From Chitinophagaceae bacterium UBA7600 (GTDB lineage: Bacteria; Bacteroidota; Bacteroidia; Chitinophagales; Chitinophagaceae), in assembly GCA_002478885.1 (NCBI GenBank), contig DLKC01000043.1, positions 1 to 64,000 on the forward strand: 64,000 nucleotides of DNA, written 5' to 3'. Positions 1-8,167 of the stretch are shown here, one piece after another (within the stretch, counting starts at the first letter, position 1; each line of letters starts with the position of its first letter). The notes under the pieces are model-generated. The model did no database searches. It worked only from the letters and a program-made list of their open reading frames with translations, and was not told the DNA's origin. Position numbers and translations under genes: made by a program.

Positions 1-188
1 GATGGTTGGTAGGGAGTTGGTATAAGCCATATTGTAGTTTCCAGCCATCTCTGCTGACAAATAAGGGGGGAACTGCCAAAAAAGGCACTTCCACGCCATA
101 GCCGACGACGGTTATTGGGCAAAAGTGTGCGACGCAACCGGCGACGCCATGAAATACTATAGCCGGTAACATAAAAAATTACAGGAAA
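1..188. other. Intergenic segment after the efflux operon
   Basis: No gene is visible between the left window edge and the stop codon of the adaptor gene. The stretch holds one arm of the interspersed palindromic element (GTGCGACGCAAC at 127-138), followed by a short GCCGG-containing tail like that seen beside other copies. No convincing terminator hairpin was found. Confidence 0.5.
127..138 (-). repeat. Palindromic intergenic element, single arm
   Basis: This is an exact copy of the core GTGCGACGCAAC, the reverse complement of GTTGCGTCGCAC. A downstream GCCGG tail resembles the other copies. No clear opposite arm is visible upstream within the window. Confidence 0.6.
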
Positions 189-1337
189 TCAGGGAGTTAC
201 TGTTTTTAAATTGGTAAGATCACTGCCGGTCTTTATCTCATCGGAGGCTGTTATCAACAGGGTGTCGCCTTCATGGAGATCGCCATAGATTTCTATTTTG
301 CTATTGGCTTCCCTGCCTGTTTTCACGGGTACCCGTTCGGCTTTATTACCAACGGCTCGGATAACAAAAACACTCTCGGTTGAGTTTACGACAGCCGACC
401 TGGGCACCACAAAAGTGCTGTCGCTCGCCGCAAGCGGAAGGTTGACTTCTGCCACCATGCCGGGTAATAATTTTTTGTCGTTGTTTGCCACATCCATTTC
501 TATGCGTTCTGAACGCAGTTTGCTGTCGATGGCGCCGGCCATACGTTTCACCTGCGCCTTGAATTGTTGGTCGGGTAAGGACTTTACGGAGAATGTTACT
601 TCGTTTTTGTCATTGAGATAACCGGTATAGGCTTCTGGAACGGCTATCACGAGCCGTAATCTTTTTTGCTCCTGCAAGGTGAACAAAGGCTGATCGGAGC
701 CTTTCCCGGAGGGCCCGACATAGGCACCGGGATTCGTATTTCTCGCAGAAACCACGGCGTTAAACGGCGCTTTTATCTGCAGGTAATTTTGCATTTCGGC
801 GATTTGCGCATATGCGGCCCGGGCAGATTCGAGCTGGGCCAGGTCGGAATTCTTGCGCGCCAATGCCTGCTCAAGATCGTTCGGCGAAACCGTGCCGGGT
901 GTTTGGCTGGTCTCAAAAAGGCGGTCGTAATTGGCTTTGCTGGCCGCGTAAATAGCTTCACGCGACTTAGTGTTGGAAAGTGCAGCCGCGAGTTGTGAAC
1001 TAAGCTCAGGAGCTTCCATGGTAACGAGTAGCTGGCCCTGGCTTACTTCGGAGCCAACATCAACATAGACATTTTTTACAAAACTGTTTTCTTTGGCATA
1101 CAGATCCACACGTTGATATGCAACCAGTTCCCCGGGAATTTGAAGAGAAGAGGAAAGCCGTCCTTTTTGCAGCGCAAAAACCTGCGTCGCTAATGACTCA
1201 GTCACAGTTTGTGCGGCCGGGGCATTTTGCTGTGGCTGTTTTTCGACGGCCTGGCAGCCGCACAGAAGAGTTGCAGCCACAAAAGCGCTAAATAGATGAA
1301 GCTTTAAGCCGGGTGTTGTTTGGTCGTATCGGTTCAT
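189..1337 (-). CDS. RND efflux periplasmic adaptor (membrane fusion lipoprotein)
   Basis: Adaptor that links an inner-membrane RND pump to an outer-membrane TolC channel in the periplasm. The 382-residue product begins with a lipoprotein leader whose lipobox is L25-C26-G27-C28. A biotinyl-lipoyl half domain follows at about residues 65-110, then an alpha-helical hairpin (about 110-175), the second lipoyl half near the IKAPFNAVV segment (about 185-205), a beta-barrel, and a membrane-proximal domain to the end. It is the last gene of a three-gene operon, starting 26 bp after the stop of the RND gene. That order (TolC, RND, adaptor) and spacing indicate co-transcription. The family assignment is firm. 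The substrate is unknown; antibiotic or toxic-compound export is the usual role. Confidence 0.9.
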   Translation of the reverse strand: MNRYDQTTPGLKLHLFSAFVAATLLCGCQAVEKQPQQNAPAAQTVTESLATQVFALQKGRLSSSLQIPGELVAYQRVDLYAKENSFVKNVYVDVGSEVSQGQLLVTMEAPELSSQLAAALSNTKSREAIYAASKANYDRLFETSQTPGTVSPNDLEQALARKNSDLAQLESARAAYAQIAEMQNYLQIKAPFNAVVSARNTNPGAYVGPSGKGSDQPLFTLQEQKRLRLVIAVPEAYTGYLNDKNEVTFSVKSLPDQQFKAQVKRMAGAIDSKLRSERIEMDVANNDKKLLPGMVAEVNLPLAASDSTFVVPRSAVVNSTESVFVIRAVGNKAERVPVKTGREANSKIEIYGDLHEGDTLLITASDEIKTGSDLTNLKTVTP

Positions 1338-1363
1338 TCTTGCATTTTCTTTTGTCGTGAATA

Positions 1364-4300
1364 CTAAGCGTTACCAGCCGGGTGATGCAGCTCAGGGATA
1401 TAATGTTTGCTCTCTTTGTCTTCGGGGTCCAGTGAAACAGAAACGGTGGATGCCTTGCCCTGGACCCAGGAAAATACCAGCGGCAAAACAAGCAGGGCCG
1501 CAAATGTTGAAGCGATCAATCCGCCGATTACGGCACGGCCCAGCGGGGCTGCCTGGTCACCACCTTCACCTAATCCTGAGGCCATCGGTATCATACCCAT
1601 TACCATGGCAACACTGGTCATAAGGATAGGCCTTAAACGCAATGCCGCCGATTCTTTCGCACTTAGCAAAGCATTTCCGTTATGACGGCGCAGGTGTTCC
1701 GCATTCGTAATCAATAATACGGAGTTGGCAATGGATACGCCGACCGACATGATCATTCCCATATACGATTGGAGGTTTAGTGTAGACCCGGTAAACAGGA
1801 GCATAAGCAACGACCCCAGCAGCACTGCCGGAATGGTCGACAATATGACCAGGGAAACTTTAAAGGATTGGAAGTTGGCTGCCAGCATCAGGAAGATGAC
1901 GATCACGGCAGTCAGCAACCCGGTTTGAAGGCTGCTGAGGGTATCAGTTAACACTTCGGTTAAACCTTTGGTCTCAATGGTTAACCCCTTTGGTAATGAT
2001 CCCATTGACTGAATTGCGGCTTTTACATCTTCGGTAGCGGTACCAAGATCGACCTGGTTCAGGTTGGCGGTGACTGATAGAAACGGCAGAGCGCCCATGT
2101 TATCGTTCTCTCCAAAAGTTGTGTCTGGCTTTACATCCGCGACATCCCCCAATACCGGGCGGGCCTGGTTGCTGAGTACCGGTATTTCTTTGATGTCGTT
2201 GATGTCCGTCATCTGGTTCTCCGGTATCTCCACCTGCACGTTATAACTCTGGTTGCTTTTGGGATCGATCCAAACATTCTTCTCGGTATAACGCGACGAA
2301 GAAGTGGAGGCGATTAAGGAACGTGATATTTCTGAAACACTAACGCCCATTTGAGCTGCTCTCGTTCTGTCGATATCAATATTTATCTCAGGGTATTTTG
2401 TTGGCTGTGCCAGCTGCACATCTCTCAGGTAGGGAATTTGTTGCAGTTTATCGATCACTTTATTTGCATAAAGCTCATTGAGTTTTTTATCCTTGCTTTC
2501 TATCCTTACTTCGATGGGTGTAGGCGATCCCTGGCTGAGAATTTTATCGGTAAGCTCGATCGGTTCAAATGAAAGCGCAACATCAGGCATGGCAACTTTC
2601 ATTTTTTCCCGGAAGCGTTCTTTAAGAAGATCTAAGTTCTCCTGGTAATCTTCTTTCAAAGCTACCTGCAACACCGCTTCCTGCGGCCCGCTCATGAACA
2701 GGTAAATGGGACTGGTAGAAAATTGCGCAGGGTGCTGCCCTACATAAGCTGAGGTAACGGCTATATTTTGCTTCCCAACCAGGTCTTCCAGCAGATGCAA
2801 AGCCGCAATCGTTTTTTCCTCTGTCCTTTCAAGGCGGGTGCCATCAGGTGCCCGTAACCGCACCTGGAACTGGCCGCCATTTACTTTCGGTAGTACGTCC
2901 CGGCCTATATTCATCGATAAAAAAACAACTGCTCCGCAGGTTAGCAGCGTGTATAAAATAACTAAAGGCTTTTGAAAAGGGAACAACTGGTTTAAGAAGC
3001 GCAGGAAACGCTTTTGGAATTTTTCGAAACGCGTAAGTTTCCCACTGTCATCTTTCAATTGCTTCTCCAGCAATTTCTTTTTTTGGTCCCAGGTGTCTTC
3101 CTCCTCTGCGGCGGTAAGCCCGACGGCGACATATTCTTCTTCGTCTGTAAGCGTGTGCCCGTCTTTCAAGGATTTATGCGGGTGGGCTTTCATCAGCCAG
3201 TTGGCCATGATGGGAACAAACGTCTGCGCCAGGAAGTAGGAAGTGATCATCGAAAACGCGATGGCCATAGCCAGTGGCAGAAACAAAGCACCCGGTATGC
3301 CGGTCATGGTAAAGGCCGGTGCAAACACCGCCAGTATGCAGAGTAAGATCAGGAGCTTAGGAAAAGCGATCTCCTTGCAGGCGTCCCAGATAGCCAGCGC
3401 TTTTGGTTTCCCCATGGCCAGGTGCTGGTGAATGTTTTCAATGGTAACGGTCGATTCATCTACCAGTATGCCTATCGCAAGGGCAAGGCCGCTCAGCGTC
3501 ATAATATTAATGGTTTGCCCAAACAGGTAAAGAAACAATACGCCGGAAATGATCGAAGTGGGAATGGTGAGAATGACGATCAGCGCGCCACGCCTGTCGC
3601 CTAGGAATAATAATACCATTAACCCTGTAAGCAGCGCACCGATGGCGCCCTCCGTGATGAGGCTCTTTACAGCATTGATCACATAAACAGACTGGTCAAA
3701 TTCATAAGATAATTTTACGTCATCCGGGAGCAGGCTTTGAAAATGGGGGATAGCCTTTTTTAAATTCTGCACTACTTCCCATGTGGATGCATCAGCCGAT
3801 TTGGTAATAGGCAGGTAAATGGAACGCTTGCCGTTTACCAGGGCATAGCCACTGGTAATATCTGCACCGTCTTCAATGGTTGCAATATCTCTCAGGTAAA
3901 GGTTCTGAACATCACCTTTGAACAGGGGTATGTTCCCAAAGTCTTTAATGTTTTTTATGGTGGTATTGGCAGGGGTATAATAATTGTAGTCACCTATCCT
4001 CACATTACCGGCCGGGGTAGCCTGGTTGTTGATGCGCAGCGCCTCGACGACCTGGTCGGGAGTAAGGTTATGCGATCTTAACAATTGAGGGTCAATCTTT
4101 ACAACAACAGTTCTTACGTTGCCGCCAAATGGAGCAGGTGATACAAGCCCCGGGATGGAAGTAAACGAAGACCGGATATAAACATTGGCAAGGTCCATCA
4201 GTTCATTGTTAGACCTGTTGGGGCTGCTTAAAACCAGTTGGCCAACGGGCAACGTAGAGGCATCAAACCGAAGAATAAACGGTGGTTGGGATCCGGGTGG

Positions 4301-4657
4301 AAAAATGGCTTGTGCACGATTGGTAAAACCGGTTACCTCGGCAGCTGCCTGCGCCATATTGGTGCCTTCGTAAAACGTGAGTTTTATGAGTGTTACACCC
4401 TGGATGTTTTTTGTCTCGATGCTTTTAACACCCGATACATAAAGCAACAGGTTCACATACTGCTTCCCAAAAAATGCTTCCATTTGTGTGGGAGTAAAAC
4501 CGCCGTAAGGATGCGAGATATAAATCACCGGCAAATTCAGGTTCGGGAAAATGTCGACCTTGATATTACGCACTGCATTGATCCCGAAAAAGAATAAGCC
4601 CATTACAATAACGAGGATAGATATCGGCTTTCTAAGTGCACTTCTTATTAGACCCAT
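1364..4657 (-). CDS. RND family efflux permease
   Basis: Inner-membrane proton-driven exporter of the AcrB/CzcA superfamily, 1097 residues, the usual length for the family. A first transmembrane helix near residues 13-30 is followed by a large periplasmic porter domain. The TM4 proton-relay motif GILVDESTVTIEN has Asp400 and Glu401, where AcrB has two Asp. A second porter domain and a closing set of helices (about 910-1065) follow. A strongly charged segment at about 490-555, between the two membrane halves, is longer than in AcrB and probably lies in the cytoplasm. The gene is the middle cistron of the efflux operon, 60 bp after the TolC-like gene and 26 bp before the adaptor. The family is certain; whether the substrate is organic compounds or metals cannot be told. 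Confidence 0.94.
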   Translation of the reverse strand: MGLIRSALRKPISILVIVMGLFFFGINAVRNIKVDIFPNLNLPVIYISHPYGGFTPTQMEAFFGKQYVNLLLYVSGVKSIETKNIQGVTLIKLTFYEGTNMAQAAAEVTGFTNRAQAIFPPGSQPPFILRFDASTLPVGQLVLSSPNRSNNELMDLANVYIRSSFTSIPGLVSPAPFGGNVRTVVVKIDPQLLRSHNLTPDQVVEALRINNQATPAGNVRIGDYNYYTPANTTIKNIKDFGNIPLFKGDVQNLYLRDIATIEDGADITSGYALVNGKRSIYLPITKSADASTWEVVQNLKKAIPHFQSLLPDDVKLSYEFDQSVYVINAVKSLITEGAIGALLTGLMVLLFLGDRRGALIVILTIPTSIISGVLFLYLFGQTINIMTLSGLALAIGILVDESTVTIENIHQHLAMGKPKALAIWDACKEIAFPKLLILLCILAVFAPAFTMTGIPGALFLPLAMAIAFSMITSYFLAQTFVPIMANWLMKAHPHKSLKDGHTLTDEEEYVAVGLTAAEEEDTWDQKKKLLEKQLKDDSGKLTRFEKFQKRFLRFLNQLFPFQKPLVILYTLLTCGAVVFLSMNIGRDVLPKVNGGQFQVRLRAPDGTRLERTEEKTIAALHLLEDLVGKQNIAVTSAYVGQHPAQFSTSPIYLFMSGPQEAVLQVALKEDYQENLDLLKERFREKMKVAMPDVALSFEPIELTDKILSQGSPTPIEVRIESKDKKLNELYANKVIDKLQQIPYLRDVQLAQPTKYPEINIDIDRTRAAQMGVSVSEISRSLIASTSSSRYTEKNVWIDPKSNQSYNVQVEIPENQMTDINDIKEIPVLSNQARPVLGDVADVKPDTTFGENDNMGALPFLSVTANLNQVDLGTATEDVKAAIQSMGSLPKGLTIETKGLTEVLTDTLSSLQTGLLTAVIVIFLMLAANFQSFKVSLVILSTIPAVLLGSLLMLLFTGSTLNLQSYMGMIMSVGVSIANSVLLITNAEHLRRHNGNALLSAKESAALRLRPILMTSVAMVMGMIPMASGLGEGGDQAAPLGRAVIGGLIASTFAALLVLPLVFSWVQGKASTVSVSLDPEDKESKHYIPELHHPAGNA

Positions 4658-4717
4658 CTAAATTTTTTTTTCATATGATGAGTAGTGAGTTTAACTGATC
4701 TTCACCTGCTCGGTTAA

Positions 4718-6160
4718 TTATTGAAATTCGTTAATGAATAAACCGAAGTCTCCGCTCGCTGCAGATTTATAAAGTAAAGCCTGCCACACATTATTATTCG
4801 CAATCTCCCTGTCCGTTTCTGCCCTGTTTAGTGTATACAAAGCCTGTGTAATATCAACGATATTGGCAAGGCCATTTTTGTATAGCACTGTTTTTTGCAA
4901 GTAGGCGTCTGCAGCGGCTTTTACCTGCAATGGCGCCTCGCTGAAATTAGCTAACGCGTTGGCTATTTTTTCATCAGACAGTGTTTGCCGCGCTTTTATC
5001 TGCTGGCTCACCAATTCGTATTCGTTCTCCAGGCCTTTCGAGGTAAACTGCCGGGCTGCCACCTGCTGCTGTGTTCGCACAAGGCTTGTCAGGTTCCATG
5101 CAATGCCAACGCCAACAACATAGTTGCCCGTACCAGGCTTAACACCACTCCAATAGTTATGCGTGAAGTCTTCAGGGTCGATAACACTATAGTGTTCTCC
5201 AAAACCAGATCCCCTGCTTTGTAACGCGCCGAATAAGGAAACGACCGGGTATTTTAACCGGTTGTAATATTTCTCTTCCTCCCTGCTAACCTCAATGCGG
5301 CTTTGGTAATAATTAAGCAACGGATGTTCCACTGTATGCATACCCGAATCATAAACTGAAGCAGGTAACCTGTTTACAAAAACAGTGTCCAGTAAAAAAT
5401 CCACCGGGGTAACGCCCATCAGTTGGGCCAGTTGGCTGGCTTGTTCTTTTTCAAAATCGGTCGCGTTGGTTAAAGCGATTCGCGCATTGGAAACTTCAGC
5501 ATTGGCAAGCGAAGAATCTACCCCTGCATTCAAGCCACTTTTGGTTCTTGCTATCACTACCGCTCTCAGCGCGGTTGCCCTGTCAAGATTTTTTTGTTGC
5601 GAGAGTTTCAGCCGTTGAGCTGCCAGTAAATTTAAATAGGCACCCGCAACACGCACCTTTTGCTGAAAGTTTTCCTGTTCCAGGTCCTGGGTGTCGCGCA
5701 ACGCCTGCGCCTTTGCCAGTTTTATACTGCTGCTAACCCTCCCGAATGTGAACACATCCCAGTTTACATTGGCGAGATACAAAGCGCCAAACGCCGAATG
5801 CCAGTTTTGGTTAAGAAAGAATGGTCCCGCTGATGCAGCGCCCTGCACCTTGCCCGGGTACAGTGGGCCGAATGTGCCATTGGCAGTACCATAAACATTT
5901 TCTGCTCCAAGGTTGAAATCAGGAAGGTACTGTAGTGAACTTGCTTTTACCAGCGCTTCAGAAGCTTTCAGGTAATTCGCTTTTGCTTTAATAATACCAT
6001 AGTTATCCAGTGCTGTGGCAACGGCATTCTTTAAAGTCAGCACCTGGCTGTTGCCGGGCAGCGGAGCGAGCAATATCAAAAGAAAATATAACGCCCATTT
6101 TTTACGCAAGACCAGGAACAGATCTTTCGTCAGGGGGCAACAACGATTTTTCCACTTCAT
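4718..6160 (-). CDS. TolC-family outer-membrane efflux channel
   Basis: Outer-membrane exit duct of a tripartite efflux system, 480 residues. A hydrophobic leader ends at about residue 39 (GNSQ, likely signal peptidase I cut). Two outer-membrane-efflux-protein repeats follow, rich in alpha-helical heptads and Ala/Asn/Gln residues, each contributing strands and long periplasmic helices. It is the first gene of the operon with the RND pump and adaptor. The ATG at 6160 was kept because a long positively charged n-region before the hydrophobic stretch is plausible; a shorter start is possible. A TAnnTTTG box lies about 40 bp upstream (6198-6205, minus strand). Confidence 0.9.
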   Translation of the reverse strand: MKWKNRCCPLTKDLFLVLRKKWALYFLLILLAPLPGNSQVLTLKNAVATALDNYGIIKAKANYLKASEALVKASSLQYLPDFNLGAENVYGTANGTFGPLYPGKVQGAASAGPFFLNQNWHSAFGALYLANVNWDVFTFGRVSSSIKLAKAQALRDTQDLEQENFQQKVRVAGAYLNLLAAQRLKLSQQKNLDRATALRAVVIARTKSGLNAGVDSSLANAEVSNARIALTNATDFEKEQASQLAQLMGVTPVDFLLDTVFVNRLPASVYDSGMHTVEHPLLNYYQSRIEVSREEEKYYNRLKYPVVSLFGALQSRGSGFGEHYSVIDPEDFTHNYWSGVKPGTGNYVVGVGIAWNLTSLVRTQQQVAARQFTSKGLENEYELVSQQIKARQTLSDEKIANALANFSEAPLQVKAAADAYLQKTVLYKNGLANIVDITQALYTLNRAETDREIANNNVWQALLYKSAASGDFGLFINEFQ

Positions 6161-6197
6161 AAAAGCTGATAAAATTTCAAGAGTATTAAACGCTCAC

Positions 6198-6205
6198 CAA
6201 AATTA
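6198..6205 (-). promoter_or_regulatory. Candidate Bacteroidota -7 box of the efflux operon
   Basis: On the minus strand the sequence is TAATTTTG, matching the TAnnTTTG consensus of the Bacteroidota primary sigma factor. It lies about 38 bp before the TolC-like start codon. No TTTG -33 box is visible at the usual distance, so this is a weak call. Confidence 0.35.
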
Positions 6206-6435
6206 TTTGTAACCCGGGCCGGGTTGCGATACAGTTTTGCAACTTGTCATTTGCCATCGAACCGGTTGCCTGCAAAAACTGTGTAGTTAAGGTTTTCAAG
6301 ATACAAAGGAAATGCTTATAATAAATTCCTGCTAACGAAATTCAATGCGATCGTTACAAAAATCAAACAGTAAAGCGTTGCCCTTTTTCTTAATACAAGT
6401 GTTGGTACCCGGCTTCAGTAAATCATGCAGCCGCT

Positions 6436-6447
6436 GTTGCGTCGCAC
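6436..6447 (+). repeat. Palindromic intergenic element, single arm
   Basis: Exact core GTTGCGTCGCAC, preceded by a CCCGGCTT...CATG flank like that of the longer copies. The partner arm is not recognisable. Confidence 0.6.
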
Positions 6448-6483
6448 ATTTCAGCTGTACCAACGGGCTGCGCCATTATTAAT

Positions 6484-7254
6484 CTAAACGGCATCATCAG
6501 CTTGCGTGAACCGGTACAGGTAGGGTGCTTTATGGCTTTTGCCGTTGTATTGCTTTTCCAGTCGTTCCAGTACACCAAGGCCTAACATCTTTCTTTGGAA
6601 ATTGGTTCTTACCAGTTCTTTCTGGTAAACAGCTTCATAGAGTTTTTGTAGTTCATTCATGGTAAATGTCTCGCTCATCAGGTTAAACCCAACCAGCTTT
6701 TCATCAAGGTCGGCCTGCAGTCTTTTCAATGCTTTTTGAATGATCGGTTGATGATCGTATAATAATTTGGGAAGTTTATTTATATCAAACCACTTTACTT
6801 CTGTAAAAAAAGCTTCTGTTACCGGGTTCACTTTAGTATCATCCACCAGCGCATAGTAGCATACAGAAATAAAACGTTGGTCAAACCAGCTGTTGTTTGG
6901 AATGGGCCCGATCATTTCCTGGAGAATGGCTTTCGCCGGGCTATCCTTGCTGCGATCGGCGCTTCCCGATGTGTAAAATTGTTCGAGGTATATATTTTCC
7001 AACCTGGTTCTTTCCTGCAAGAGCCGCATAGCAGCCTGGTCAAGGCTTTCCTCTTTTCCAATATAGCCGCCTGGTAATACAAAGTAGGATGAATTGCCAA
7101 AGCGCAGCAGCAATACTTTCAGCTTGCCTTTATGAAAGCCAAAGATGACGGTATCCACCGTCGCACCCGGCATATACGCTGCAGGTGCGGTTTCAAGGAA
7201 GTTGATTATTCCTGCTCTTAATGCTTCGTCGCTTATGGATTCCGGTTGGTTCAT
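6484..7254 (-). CDS. Nudix-fold transcriptional regulator (NrtR/AraR-like)
   Basis: Likely ligand-sensing DNA-binding regulator of 256 residues. The Nudix domain spans about residues 20-160 and is followed by a C-terminal winged-helix domain (about 165-250). The Nudix box starts well (GGYIGKEESL) but reads RLLQERTRL where active hydrolases have REUXEEXGU. Two catalytic glutamates are therefore missing and hydrolysis is unlikely. This pattern is typical of Nudix regulators such as NrtR and the Bacteroides AraR. The ATG at 7254 is preferred over a TTG at 7359, because the extra 35 residues are Cys/His-rich noise and cross an operator-like palindrome. What it controls cannot be read from the window; autoregulation is likely. 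Confidence 0.8.
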   Translation of the reverse strand: MNQPESISDEALRAGIINFLETAPAAYMPGATVDTVIFGFHKGKLKVLLLRFGNSSYFVLPGGYIGKEESLDQAAMRLLQERTRLENIYLEQFYTSGSADRSKDSPAKAILQEMIGPIPNNSWFDQRFISVCYYALVDDTKVNPVTEAFFTEVKWFDINKLPKLLYDHQPIIQKALKRLQADLDEKLVGFNLMSETFTMNELQKLYEAVYQKELVRTNFQRKMLGLGVLERLEKQYNGKSHKAPYLYRFTQADDAV

Positions 7255-7339
7255 GTTACACGGTTTATGCCTGCAATGGCAGTTAGCCATACTTAATTCT
7301 GCGGCTGTTCTTCCGCAAAGGAAAATAAAAATACACATT

Positions 7340-7360
7340 ATTGTATCAATTCGATACAAT
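7340..7360. promoter_or_regulatory. 21-bp palindrome, candidate operator of the Nudix regulator
   Basis: Perfect 8-bp arms ATTGTATC and GATACAAT are separated by 5 bp. The site is 86-106 bp upstream of the regulator's ATG and 181 bp upstream of the divergent gene at 7541. A perfect long palindrome next to a regulator gene is a typical autoregulatory site; the binding partner is inferred. Confidence 0.5.
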
Positions 7361-7540
7361 AGCCCTTATATTCGCAGGATATTTGTTTGGCCCGTTGACA
7401 TTTGACCATAGATGCTATGCTGGCAGGAGTTGTATTTTCAAAGGCCCGGGATAAATGATTGCGCGATACCATATGGCTTGTTTTACAGGTCCGACACTTT
7501 TTTCAATTAAAAAACAGCAACACTTTAAATCAATTACAGC

Positions 7541-7930
7541 ATGAAAAAATTCAGCTTGTTCTTTGCAGGTCTGTTCCTGCTCCTGTTATCGGTTGGCGCA
7601 AATGCGCAGTCTAAACCCGGTTCAGCATATTTCGCCGGCAAGTGGAGTGTATTGTTAAAGGGTACGCCGGGCGGCGACGTAAAAATGATCTTTGTTCTGG
7701 AGAACAGGAATGATTCTATCGTTGGGGTAGTACAGGATACGGCGGGTGTGGAAATATCCAAAATAACCAACGTTGAATTAAAAGACAGTGCCGTTACGCT
7801 CTATTTTAGCGCACAGGGATACGATGTTAACCTGGTGCTCACAAAAAAAGATGATGATCATGCCAATGGCAGTTTGATGGGTATGTTCGATGCGGAGGGA
7901 GAACGTGTAAAGATCATCGCTACCAAATAG
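7541..7930 (+). CDS. Small secreted protein of unknown function
   Basis: 129 residues with a clear signal peptide (MKKFSLFFAGLFLLLL, cut after ANAQ at about residue 23). The mature part, about 105 residues, is predicted all-beta. It starts with a GKWSVLLKG strand and ends with a GSLMGMFDAEGERVKI strand, suggesting a small lipocalin-like or beta-barrel domain. A similar-looking small beta domain ends the large fusion protein encoded next, so the two may share a fold; this is a guess. It is encoded 237 bp before the ThuA fusion gene on the same strand, with a decayed palindromic element between. No function is claimed. Confidence 0.75.
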   Translation: MKKFSLFFAGLFLLLLSVGANAQSKPGSAYFAGKWSVLLKGTPGGDVKMIFVLENRNDSIVGVVQDTAGVEISKITNVELKDSAVTLYFSAQGYDVNLVLTKKDDDHANGSLMGMFDAEGERVKIIATK

Positions 7931-8073
7931 TAAAACGAAAAAGTTTGTGTGCCGGGTATCATCTCTGCTGGCTGTTTGCTGAAAGCGTTTAATAAATAAA
8001 GAAATTCGAAATTTATCCTGGCTCCTGGCCGGGATATGTATGTCTTGTTCATTATTGAACTGAAAGTTGAAGA

Positions 8074-8085
8074 GTGCGACGCAAC
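8074..8085 (-). repeat. Palindromic intergenic element, right arm
   Basis: Core GTGCGACGCAAC followed by AAAAGCTTAATAGC, as in other right arms (CAAnGCTTAAT). A degraded left half with GTGCCGGGTATCATC begins near 7949, so a roughly 140-bp decayed element may fill this spacer. Confidence 0.6.
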
Positions 8086-8167
8086 AAAAGCTTAATAGCA
8101 GCACTAACCTGTGGCTCAAAAAAAATAATTATAATCAACAGGATCATCCATTTTTAAATCACCGATT

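Larger units (their letters stand above)
6161..6483. other. Intergenic region between Nudix regulator and efflux operon
   Basis: 323 bp without a gene. It holds the candidate promoter of the efflux operon, a GTTGC-N11-GCAAC inverted repeat at about 6223-6243 just upstream of that promoter, and one arm of the interspersed palindromic element at 6436. The inverted repeat could be an operator, but nothing supports this beyond its position. Confidence 0.45.

Noticed and set aside
4238..4597. Long antisense frames inside the RND pump and other large genes
   Set aside because: They are shadows of strongly supported genes on the opposite strand and have no independent features.
7255..7359. TTG-initiated extension of the Nudix regulator
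   Set aside because: It overlaps the operator-like palindrome and adds only Cys/His-rich sequence without similarity to the family.
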